Origin: Henckelia pumila
Lineage: Eukaryota; Streptophyta; Magnoliopsida; Lamiales; Gesneriaceae
Assembly (NCBI RefSeq): GCF_033568475.1
Contig: NC_133123.1
Location: 2,294,001 to 2,358,000 of the forward strand
Direction: 5' to 3'
Length of the DNA: 64,000 nucleotides
In this document: positions 12,700 through 22,421 of the stretch, in pieces
How positions within the stretch are numbered: the first letter of the stretch is position 1
Layout: every line of letters begins with the position of its first letter
Notes under the pieces: generated by a model
What the model saw: the letters and a program-made list of their open reading frames with translations, nothing else
Told to the model about the DNA's origin: nothing
Database searches by the model: none
Translations under genes and position numbers: made by a program

Positions 12700-13100
12700 T
12701 ATGGATGAAGCATGGGAAAACTTGTTATATCCTTGCTTTGCTTTGTGGATACGAAAGTGTTTTGTTGATATGTAAATTAGTATATTAAATAGGGATAAAA
12801 TTTGAAGAAAATATATAATTATAATTGATTCAATTCGTTACAATTTGGAGTTTATTTCAATATTTCCAATGTAAAGTGCCTCAAATTGTTCAATTGTCAT
12901 TTGAGCCTTGATAATGTCAATTTTTTAAAAGCAAAACGTTGCTCCCAATTTTCAAATAATATATATACTCTTTACCAATAAAAATGACAAACAAATGAAG
13001 AACAGTCATTCATAACCTCAAATTGCAACGAATTAATTAACTTACGTGGATAAAATTAATTAATTACGGGGGATATGATTATCTTGGATCATGCATATAT
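12700..13100. other. AT-rich spacer, nothing recognised
   Basis: AT-rich sequence between the Helitron end and the first inverted-repeat element. It ends in a short (TA)n run at about 13097-13107. No gene, RNA or element recognised. Confidence 0.5.
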
Positions 13101-13108
13101 ATATATAG

Positions 13109-13924
13109 GATTTTGTTCCCCTGCACCCGAAAAATTGGGCGCCAGCATGTCATTTAATTTCTTTTTTTTAAAACTTAATTGGGCCTTCCCCAAACCCTTG
13201 ACCCTACACGCCATTTTTTGACCCTTTTCCCATCCCGCCTTCACGCCATCACTAATCACCATAACCCCATCACCGACGTCTCCACCCATTCCATGAGAAG
13301 GCTTGAACGGCGTCATCGGAGCTGGATTAAATGGCCGGAGATACAGATGTCAGAGGCGAGTTGGGACTCGGGTACGTAGATATATATTTCTCGGCAATCG
13401 GGCCGTTAGAAAATTTTGGGGGTAGAGTCATCGGAAGAGTCTGGACGTGAGGATTCCAAATCGGGGTCCCGATTGTCGATCAGAGGTCGAAAAGCTGGGA
13501 TCGGAGAAAGAACAGGCGGCGATCGCATAAACAGTGTCAACGGAACTTCAGAAGACGATTTGGCTGGGAAATTCAACTCAAAATTGGATGAAATTTTGAT
13601 AGTTGGAGCGCCTTGAAGAGGCGATTCTGATGATGTATGATTTGAAGCCAACGGAGCAACGATGGCCAGAGAAGCAGCGACGACCGAAAAACTTGAGTTT
13701 TAGACGCTGATTTGGACGGGCAAATAGACTTCGATTGAGCTGAAATTTGAGTATGTTGTTCGCCATGACGAGGCGAGTCAGATGCACCTATGGACTTGCT
13801 AGAATTCGGCGCCGGCCGGCCGGCCATGGGGGGCGATCTTGGACCATTTTGTTAAAAAAAAAAAGAAAATGACAATGGTTTGCGCCCCATTTTCCCCTGC
13901 ACCCTTGGGTGCATGGGAACATCA

Positions 13925-13926
<2 letters not shown>
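13109..13926. mobile_element. Inverted-repeat element with TGCACCC hairpin termini, in (TA)n
   Basis: The left end reads ggattttgttcccctgcacc and the right end, reverse-complemented, gagtgatgttcccatgcacc, so the element has related inverted termini. Each end also carries a small hairpin-like region (TGCACCC and GGGTGCA or similar). It sits between a short TA run and the 67 bp (TA)n tract at 13928. Related termini recur at 13995 and near 15287. The internal 600 bp is relatively G+C-rich; short open frames on both strands have no recognisable similarity. Superfamily not assigned. Confidence 0.55.

Positions 13927-13927
<1 letters not shown>

Positions 13928-13994
<67 letters not shown>
13928..13994. 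repeat. (TA)n microsatellite, 67 bp
   Basis: Uninterrupted TA dinucleotide tract directly between two element termini of the TGCACCC family. Other (TA)n runs in the window lie near 17900, 18490, 18980, 34460, 38412, 38836 and 41205. Confidence 0.97.
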
Positions 13995-13997
<3 letters not shown>

Positions 13998-15250
13998 TCT
14001 TTTTCCCTTGCACCCGAGGGTGCAGGGGAATTTGGGGCTCCAGCTGAGCTGGAAACCCAGCTAGCGCTCACCTAATTTTTCTTTTTTTTTTTAATTTTTT
14101 TTTGTTTTTTTTATTTGAAATACCCTTTCTCTCTCCCACCCATCAATAATCCCCCAATCACGTTTCACCCTTTTCCTTCACCATCACCACCCCTTGCCTC
14201 CCCGCCACTATCACGCCATGCCGCCACCGCCGCCTCCCTCCAAAACATCATAAGCCATGCCCGCTCTCCAACACAACCTTTTCCATCACGACACCAGGCC
14301 AACCCGACCGTCATCCGGGCCGCTGCGGAACCTGCCCCGCCATGGGCTCAGCCTTTCAAGCTCTCACCGGCACAACCCAATCCAAATATGTCAAAGCCCG
14401 CTTCACCCTTCACCATCACAGTCCTTGTCACTGAGCGAGGTGAAGATCGACCACCACCTCCATCCGGAAGCGCCGCAAGCTTCACCCACACGCTCCATCA
14501 TCGCCGACACAGAAATGCAGGCGCAAGGGTGGCGGAGGAGCACTACACTCTTCCAGATCTGGACATGCCGTCGCCTCCCAGCCCTGATGAGTGGGGAAAA
14601 TCATGAATCTATCACGAGAAGTTTTCTCCTAAAAGCCACCTGGGTGCCGTGAGAAGAATCCTAGAGAGGATGGTGAAGATTGGGAAAGAATGAAGAAGAC
14701 GTATTTCTGTCTTCGAAAATTGGGTTGCACCAATTAATGCAGCTAACCTAAAATATTCTTCTTCCATAATTGTCTTCTTTTTTTAAACTGGTTGTATGTA
14801 TTCTTTGGGAGAACCAATTTATCAGAGCCAAAACCACAACCCAATGTGGGGTCTTGTCACAGCAACTGTGAGGCTGCTTTTGCGTATTGTCTGCGAGCAA
14901 CAATAAATGCGAGGTATTGTCACAATTAATGGGCTCCTTAAGCCCAATACGTTAAAATCAAACTAAAAAATGATAGATGACTCGAACTCGCGACCTTACA
15001 TCCAAGGTTAGGAAGTGTTACCAGCTACACTATGAGTTAACTTGGTTTATTTTTTTTGCTTTTATTTATATATAATAAGATAAGATACGAAACTGTATTA
15101 AATGTGACAATACCTTGCATTTATTGTTGCTCGAAGACAATACGCAAAAGCAGCCCCACAGTTGCTGTGACAAGACCCCACATTGGGTTGTGGTTTTGGC
15201 GCTGATAAAAAGACAGTTATGGAAGATGAATCTTTTAGGTTAGCTGCATT
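13995..15250. mobile_element. Second TGCACCC-terminus element or cluster containing a large inverted repeat
   Basis: Begins gaatctttttcccttgcacc right after the (TA)n tract, then a hairpin-like tgcacccgagggtgcagg. The segment to about 14650 is proline- and histidine-codon rich in one frame (CCACC-type composition), which I regard as chance coding. From 14732 a large inverted repeat follows. The right boundary is uncertain: another (TA)n lies at about 15256, followed by a further terminus at 15287. Confidence 0.45.
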
Positions 15251-15253
15251 AAT
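14732..15253. repeat. Large imperfect inverted repeat (hairpin-forming)
   Basis: Left arm 14732-14923 and right arm 15104-15253 are reverse complements at about 90% over most of their length. For example gtggggtcttgtcacagcaa at about 14846 matches the reverse complement of ttgctgtgacaagaccccac at about 15162. The left arm has an extra stretch of about 40 bp around 14780-14820. The loop is about 180 bp. If transcribed it would form a long double-stranded RNA, a possible siRNA source (inference). Confidence 0.85.
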
Positions 15254-15284
15254 TGTATATATATATATATAAATATATATGTGA

Positions 15285-15345
15285 ATTATGTTCCTTTGCA
15301 CCCAAGGGGTGCAGGGAAACATTGGGGCTGGCGCCCAATGTGTAT
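15285..15345. repeat. Third TGCACCC-type terminus
   Basis: Starts gaattatgttcctttgcacc after a TA run and contains gcacccaaggggtgcaggg followed by ggctggcgccc, like the termini at 13109 and 13995. No matching far end was located to the right, so this may be a remnant. The following 500 bp up to 15842 shows nothing recognisable. Confidence 0.5.
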
Positions 15346-15847
15346 TTTTTTTTTCTTTTCAATTTTTTTTTAAAAAAAAATTGGGCCCATTTTTGGTTTA
15401 TTCTTTCATTTTATATATAAGTAATATATAATTCAAATATCAGTGATTTTTCCCATGTGAAGCAGCTCTCGTAAATATATATATATTCTTTAACTATTAT
15501 TAATTTATGAAATTTTTTAATATACATGTGTGTATGTAAAAACATGACATACTGATCCATCAATATTATCATCGTACTAATTTTGTGTGATATCACATTA
15601 ATTATATAATAGAATAGAATAGATAATGTTTGATCGCACATATAAGTTTATAGGACAAAAATCAAAATAAGATATTTTGACAACATTTTTGTTCCAAAAA
15701 AAAAGTCAATTAATTTTTTAAAAAATAATTAGGTTATCTGGAGTTACAATTTTATGAGATCTAATTTGCAAACCGTATTAAGTAAATAGTACTGTCTCTA
15801 TAAATTTTTATTAGGCAGTGAAAAAACAAAAACAAACAAATATGTGA

Positions 15848-17158
15848 TGTAGTGACCCTTACCCGGATCACCTACTAACAGAGCTTAGACATGCAATTAA
15901 CTTAATAAAACAGATATCAGAATAAACTGCGGAAACCATAAACATTATACAATCCGAAGTAAAGGAATCTGTAATTTATCCAATTAATATACAACCAAAT
16001 TGAATAGCTGTATCAACCTCAAAACAACAGAAATAAAACCTAGACGAAGGTCCAGCTGGTCAACCACTGACTAGCCCCTCTTGGATCCACCCGCCTCGTC
16101 CAATCGCAAACCTGCCCCATGGAATTGGGTGTCCAGAAACACAGAGTACGAGACGTGAGCATAAAATGCTCAGTACGATAGTATGAGTATACATGCATGC
16201 AAAGTGAACTCCCTATAAACTCGAGGTCAAGGATCAGATAACAGAGACAGACCGGGCCCTGGTATGTAGCACGCTGTGCCATCGCTTCCGGAGGTCGCTC
16301 CCATACCATAATACAAGTGGATGTGCCGGACCCAAATTGATGGAAGTCCAACCACTAACAGGATAGGGAAAAACCCTACCAACAGACATCTCGAAGGAGA
16401 TAGCTCAGTATGCAAATGAATGCAGCATAAATCAATGACATATAAATCATGCAGTCACATAATACATGCATACTCAGTCAGGATATCTCGAACAGTACTT
16501 CCGTACCTCAAAACAGTGCAAGCTCTACCAACTCTAGGTCCACGCCTATAGTCTGCTCTACACTGCCAAATGATACTACTATCATTAAGGTGCTCTAAAA
16601 GCCTTAACTAAGCTATTGTATACTCCTAAATATTTATAGGAAGCAAATGTTATACCTTCGTCCGTCGTTAGCCCTTTGATGTCGATGCCTCCAGAACTTG
16701 GGCACAACTCTGCTACGACTATCGAACGCCTCGACGACTCCCGGGTCAAGCCTAGGAAGGCTAGAACAACTCGAATACGACTAGAGTAGAGAGGAAATCC
16801 GGAATTGGCAATTGAAAATGAATTCTCGGTCTTCTATTTATAGACAATGATCGAAGCTTCCGATCCTCGATCGGAACGTCCGAACCTCGATCGGAACGTC
16901 CGATCCTGCCATCGGAGCTTCCGAAGATCCTGATCTGCCACGTGTAAAAATATCACTTGTTGACTCCGGATAGGGGTGATCGGAGCTTCCGATCTTGCCA
17001 CACGTCATGCCTGACGTAATACCATCGAAGCTTCCGATCCTGCATCGGAGCTTCCGATCCTGTTCGGAACTTCCGAACTCACCTTCGGAGCTTCCGAACT
17101 CTATCCAAGTAATTATGATTAATTTCTTAATTACTGATTTTGGTTACGGACTACTACA
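15848..17158 (+). mobile_element. Solo LTR, 1.31 kb, 5 bp TSD tgtga
   Basis: Starts TGTAGTGACCCTTACCCGG and ends GGACTACTACA, with exact 5 bp direct repeats tgtga on both sides (15843-15847 and 17159-17163). There is no internal coding region, so it is a solo LTR. A TATA-like ctatttatag near 16833 suggests plus orientation, with the transcript beginning just before a block of short palindromic repeats. Probably Ty3/gypsy; the family assignment is inference. Confidence 0.88.
16850..17102 (+). repeat. Block of short palindromic repeats inside the solo LTR
   Basis: At least nine variants of a roughly 16 bp near-palindrome, ATCGGAGCTTCCGATC, occur between 16850 and 17102, including cgatcggaacgtccgaac, atcggagcttccgaag and ttcggaacttccgaac. 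They lie just downstream of the probable TATA box, where they would be in the R/U5 part of the transcript. Confidence 0.9.
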
Positions 17159-17249
17159 TGTGAAAAATATGACATAACTTAACGGTGATATAATAACTGG
17201 AACAACGACGACCTAATTAAGTGAAATTAAGTATCCTATGACAATCTGC

Positions 17250-17851
17250 AGCATACTGCTTGGTCATTTCCGGTGGTTGAATTCTTGTACCGAGACCATA
17301 AAAACAGCAGCACCCCAATAATGATACATGCAGAAACCGCTATTAATACAACTACATAAATAATCTTTTGGTTGACTCTTCGTACTTGGCCTCTCTACCA
17401 TTACCTGCATGGTGGCACTGGGGATATCAAACATAAATTGTGGTTTTTCGAAGATGATGTGACCAATGCCTCCGAAATCGCAGGTTTGCTCGTTGGGATA
17501 GTCATGAAACATACTACTCAAGATGTACGTCACATGTTTATCGTACGAATCCGACATAAAACATTGTTGACCTGGTTGGATCAGAACACATCTTGCCGGC
17601 TGCGTCTAACATATTTGATCTAGAGTATGTTGAAGAATTGACTCTGGGACACGTGCTCTGACTACACACCAAACTTCCTCGGCCTCAGTCGCCTGATCAG
17701 AAATATTGTAGCCAAAATTCCAAATGCGATCCTCAATTGCTTCAACCGTTGCATCATCTTCTATGATTGAAAGAGTGATTTTTAGAAATGGCGTAGAAAA
17801 TTATGGGTTTGGTTGGGGTGCTTCGACTCCGGCCTCGTCTTTCGACTCCAT
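17250..17851 (-). pseudogene. Pseudogene of an X8 (CBM43) domain protein, copy 1
   Basis: Read on the minus strand from ATG at 17851, the frame gives EEVWCVVRARVPESILQH, then RCVLIQPGQQCF and TCDFGGIGHIIFEKPQF, with the spaced Cys residues and CDFGG motif of an X8 domain (callose-binding in PDCB and related GPI- or membrane-anchored proteins). The frame contains at least two stops: TAA after APQPNP and TAG after LDQIC. Downstream, in another frame, a hydrophobic stretch VVLIAVSACIIIGVLLFLW suggests a former transmembrane segment. ATGCAG|GTAATG after the domain resembles an exon end. X8 proteins usually have a signal peptide; none is seen here. Not expected to be functional. Confidence 0.65.
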
Positions 17852-18009
17852 CTTCTTTGATTTCTTAATATAATATATCACGCGCCACCTTTGTTAATAT
17901 ATATATATATATATATATATAATGTATTTATTTTATTTTATTTTAATTTATTACGATCTTGCATAAAATTATATAAAAAATGTAATTTTTTTTTACTGTT
18001 GTAACTAGC

Positions 18010-18441
18010 GACTAGTTGTGGTTTTTCGAAGGTGATGTGACCAATGCCTCCGAAATCGCAGGTTTGCTCGTTGGGATAGTCATGAAACATACTACTCAAG
18101 ACGTACATCACATGGTTATCGTATGAATCCGACATAAAATATGGTTGACCTGGTTGGATCAGAACACATCTTGTCGGCTGCTCATATTTGATCTAGAGTA
18201 TGTTGAAAAATTGAGTTTGGGACACGTGCTCTGACTACACACCAAGCTTCCGCGGCCTCATGAATCATCTCGGCCTCAGTCGCCGTGATCAAAAATATTG
18301 TAGCCAAAATTCCAAATGTGATCCTCAATTTCTTCAACAGTTTCATCATCTTCTATGATTGAAAGAGTGATTTTTAGAAATGGCGTATAAAATTATGGAT
18401 TTGGTTGGGGTGCTTCGACTCCGGCCTCTTTTTTCGACTCC
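18010..18441 (-). pseudogene. Pseudogene of an X8 domain protein, copy 2
   Basis: A second copy of the same sequence, about 570 bp from the first and in the same orientation, with a (TA)n run between them. It covers the X8 region (CDFGGIGHITFEKPQ) but is cut at 18010, so the hydrophobic 3' part is missing. Small indels relative to copy 1, including a 5 bp loss before the second Cys block, break the frame, and the start codon is lost. The repeated unit continues past the gene to about 18495, matching copy 1 to about 17900, so DNA next to the gene was duplicated too. Confidence 0.65.
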
Positions 18442-18793
18442 CTCTTCTTTGATTTCTTAGTATAATATATCATGCGCCACCTTTGTTAACATATATATAT
18501 ATATATATATATATCATAAAATTATATAAAAAATTTAATTTTTTTTACTGCTGTGTAATTAATACTAGCGACTTGTTGCACACACTGTGTGCTAAATAAT
18601 TTATTTTTATAATAAAATTATATTTCAATTAAAATTATTGTATTAAATATTAAATAAAAAATTGAGATGAAAAGAAAAGAAATAGTTAAATTAAAAAATT
18701 AAATCATAATGATGGGAAAAAAATTTGAAATAGTGGAGAGAACATTTTTTTTAATTTTTAATTTATTGGCATTCCATAACAAGAGACTATAAG

Positions 18794-18969
18794 TAGGGAT
18801 GTCAATGGGAAGGCATCCCCGTCCCCAAATTAAAATCCGATCCTCATACCCGCCCCAATTCCCATTAATTTTTATCGGGGATTCCCCATATCCATCCCCG
18901 CGGGGATCAAGTCCTCATTCCCATACCCATACCCGAAAATATATATATTTATCTATATTATAAATAAAT

Positions 18970-19000
<31 letters not shown>

Positions 19001-19442
19001 GAATTAGTAAATTTTATTATATAAGAATGTAAAAATTATTATTCAATTTTATAATAAACTACCTAAAATATTTTGGGTCAAATTTTTTATTATAATACTA
19101 ACTTTTAAAATTAATAAAAATATTTTAAATTCAAAATATTTTTATAAATAAAAATTAATATTTTAAAGAAAATACTATGTATTAAAAATTTATTAAGATT
19201 ATATATTGTTTCTAAATTTATTAAAATAAATAATATATATATTTAGATTAATATAAATACTTTATATGTGTACGTAACATGAATGAGATTCAAATAATAT
19301 TTTTATATTATAAAAAACTACTCTATCATAAACGAATCTATTATATATAATGTATAAAAATATATATAAACAAAATAATAATAATACTTTTAATTTTAAT
19401 TTTAAATAATATTTTAGATTTAATAAAATTTGATAATTAAAA

Positions 19443-19496
<54 letters not shown>

Positions 19497-19651
19497 CGGA
19501 GCGGGTTTGGGGATGGAATAGCATCCCCATACCCGCCCAATATGTTTCGGAGATTTTTAAAAATCCTCGAACCCGGACTCATACCCGAAAATACTCCTCC
19601 AAACCTGTCCAGTTTTGGATTTTTACTCGCGGGGGAAAATTGTCATCCCTA
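18794..19651. mobile_element. hAT-like MITE with TAGGGATG inverted termini, 858 bp
   Basis: Left terminus tagggatgtcaatgggaagg; right terminus reverse-complemented tagggatgacaattttcccc. An 8 bp target duplication flanks it with one mismatch: actataag (18786-18793) and accataag (19652-19659), the hAT length. Both ends are rich in CCCCATACCCG-type sequence, and the interior is AT-rich with (TA)n and (TTA)n expansions that lengthen the element. No transposase is visible, so it is non-autonomous. Confidence 0.85.
19445..19496. repeat. (TTA)n microsatellite
   Basis: About 17 units of TTA inside the hAT-like MITE. The poly-leucine open frame over it is an artefact. Confidence 0.95.
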
Positions 19652-20583
19652 ACCATAAGGCCTTCTTACTTAATATATAGGTATAAATATTTAAAAATTA
19701 AATATATAAAACACGGCCCCTTAATTTAAACAAATAGTTTATTCAACTTAGTGGAGGAAAGCTAAAGCGTACGCAATATCTATCAATGTTCTATTCTAAC
19801 TACTCTTTTCTAAATTAAATTTTTTTTCCTCGTTTTGTTTTCCTTTTTCCTCTATGACTGCCGTTACTTGTTCTTATTATTTCCCTCTTCTTCTTTAACT
19901 AAATTAGTATTATTTTTAATAAATGTAAATTATTTATTTACTAAAATTTTTAAAATTTATTCTCTAAAATTATATAAAATAAAATTACATCATAATAACA
20001 AATAAAATGGAAATGGAAGAAGATATCATAATAATCGAATTAACAAGTCCAAATATTCAAAATAATTGTAATATTTATTGATATCTTTAAAATTTATCAT
20101 CTAAAATTAAACACTCTCTCTTTTCATTTTTAATCACTTTTTTCCAAAATATATAGACTTGTGCGATAATTAATAATTTCACTATTTTTTTTAATTAATA
20201 TGTTCATATTTAATTTATATTTTCATTAAATATATAGATCACTTTCAATAATTATTTTACATCATATAAGTATTCATTAAATAAAAATAAATTTGGAAAG
20301 TATTTTACCAATTAACATTTCCAAAAAAAATTGTTAATATGTGTCAAAAATAAATAAGTATATATATATGAGACGAATTGAGTATAAATAAAATTATATA
20401 TATATATATTTAAAGTAATAAAATAAAATATTTGAAATAAATAAAAGAGAATAAGAAACAAGAGAGATATATGATATTGTTTTTTGAGTGATCGTATTTG
20501 TGGTTAATCTTCAATTTCTACAACTATTATAGAAAAGTCATTCTCAGTCATGTATATTAACGAAACTAGGTTTCAGAACAAAA
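19652..20583. other. AT-rich intergenic DNA
   Basis: No gene recognised. A block at about 19810-20010 (tttgttttcctttttcctct followed by aaaattatataaaataaaat) recurs in shorter form at about 21140-21260, directly at the left edge of duplicated segment B, so segment B joined a locally repeated sequence. Confidence 0.5.
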
Positions 20584-21108
20584 TAGAGCTATCAGACGGT
20601 CCAACTCATGGCAGGACGGGCCGGCCCACCAAAAAGCCACCTTTTGGCGGGAGGGTGGGTCGGCCCACCATTTCGGCGGGATGGAAATACTCAACCCAAC
20701 CCAAGGTGGGTTGCGGGTTAGGCGGGCCGGCCCGCGGCTTAACTAATTACAAATAAAAATAATTATAATTAATTATAAATTTCATTTAATAAATAAGTAT
20801 TAATAGAAACATATTAATACAAATTTTAATTATTGATTTTATACGTGTAAATTTTATATAAATTAATTAATACAAAAAAATTCACAACTTTAATTAAAAA
20901 ATACATACATCACAATTAAAAAAAATAAATTAATAATTCTTCAAGCCCGCGGGCCAATCCAGGCCCGCGGCGGGCTAACCCATGCGGGTCACAGGCCTAG
21001 GCGGGTTGGCCCACCTTTAGTTGGGTTGAAAAAATTTCAACCCAACCCACTTAAATTGTGTAGCGGGGCGGGCCGACTCGTCGGATCTAACCCAAATTGA
21101 CGGTTCTA
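20584..21108. mobile_element. hAT-like MITE, TAGA-CCGTCA termini
   Basis: Left end tagagctatcagacggtcc; right end reverse-complemented tagaaccgtcaatttgggtt. Both ends carry G+C-rich subterminal blocks built from GGGCCGGCCC and GCGGGC motifs, and the interior is AT-rich without coding potential. A clean 8 bp target duplication is not visible, so the boundaries are less certain than for the other hAT-like elements. Confidence 0.6.
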
Positions 21109-21260
21109 TGCGTAATTAATATATTTACATAACTCTCATCTAAAATTTTTTTTTTTCTCTCTTTTTGTTTTCCTTTTTCTTCCTCTATCACATTTATTTA
21201 CTAATTTTTTTAAAATTTATTATCTAAAATTATATAAAATAAAATTGCATCATAATAAGA

Positions 21261-21735
21261 AATTCTTTAGCCGAAATGTGATGATCATCCTCTAGTGATT
21301 TAAACTGGTGGGATGAATTAATATCTTCAAAAGACTCTGTGTTTCCTGTGTTGGAATTATGAATTCTTGCTAGTAAAGAATCATATTTCTCCACAATGTG
21401 AAAGCTTCTGGACCCTCTCAGGTTATTATCTCTCCAATCTAATTTATTTTCATCGAGCCCTTCGGCACCGTAGAGTTCTTTCTCCCTCCACATTTGATAG
21501 CTTTTGATCTTGTAAACTTGCCATAAGTTTCGAGATCTACATCAAGACCTGGATTTGATTTTACCTCTGTTGTTCATTTGTACTGGTTTTGGCTAAGTAA
21601 AGAATGAAAAAAAGATGATCATTTCCGTCGTTTGAAGCAAACATATCTTCCCAAGCTAAATTTGTATTGGGGAACCCATGATTCAGCTCTCCCCTGATGC
21701 TCGTCGATCAACTAATCGCTTTGGAGCATATGCAA
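21261..21735 (-). pseudogene. Truncated copy of the MGCICSK gene
   Basis: Matches 3811-4385 of the intact gene. It retains GLDENKLDWRDNNLRGSRSF and the N-terminal coding region but lacks everything 3' of the duplication edge, about the last 140 codons. It has lost about 97 bp (equivalent of 4121-4217) at a gtt microhomology, and one base near 21500 (gcttttgatc against gcttttcgatc) shifts the frame. The sequence at the former start now reads past a changed region. Not expected to encode a working protein. Confidence 0.85.
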
Positions 21736-22248
21736 CCCATTTGTGGAACAAAATTAGAAATGCAACACAACTAAAAAATATCAAATCATATGGTAAATCT
21801 TTATTTCATAGTCTTGAAACTTTTCTAGTGCTGGAAATTTTTAAAAGGTTGCCTCCTCCCTTACAAATAAGTCAAGATTTTATTTTTATTTTTAGCCTTG
21901 TCACTTTTAGCACGGGGCTCCATGGCACCAAACACATACCAAAATTCCATATTCAATTGTATCCAAACAGATAGATGATCGAGAACTAATAAATGTCTGA
22001 TATGACTAGGAATTAAGATCAGGAATTTATAAACTCCATACCTGATCAAAGCTGCAATCTTAAATACTGCAGAAAAGTATTGGGATTCTGAAAATCAAAG
22101 GAAATCTGATTTTTCAAACATAATTTATGGGCTTTCCAACTCGAAAGTGGACGATCAAGATTCAAGAACTGGGAAGAGTTTTAAAAAACTCCCTCTGTTC
22201 TTCAAATCTGAAGTGAAAATACAGGTGAACATTGAAGAGTGTGGCATG

Positions 22249-22421
22249 TATTACAAAACAACAAAAAAGATGAAGAAAGAAGATCTTCATTATATCTAGA
22301 AAAACTTATTTGTACAACGACAGAAAAGCTATTTATACCAACACAATCCAATCAGCTAACTTGTTGACTAACTACTTGCTGACTAAGCTAAGCCTTATAC
22401 ACGTAGGCATTAATTCTAAGA
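22249..22421 (-). repeat. 3' LTR of the copia element
   Basis: 173 bp, the partner of 26769-26941. It lies next to the purine-rich tract at 22422-22432 (+ strand cttctcctcaa), as expected for the 3' LTR of a minus-strand element. Confidence 0.95.

Noticed and set aside
14115-14652. Two overlapping Pro/His/Ser-rich open frames
   Set aside because: Both frames reflect C-rich composition (CCACC, CCATC runs); no signal peptide, domain or splice context supports a gene.
19430-19729. Open frame with a poly-leucine start
   Set aside because: Translation of the (TTA)n tract and the end of a hAT-like MITE.
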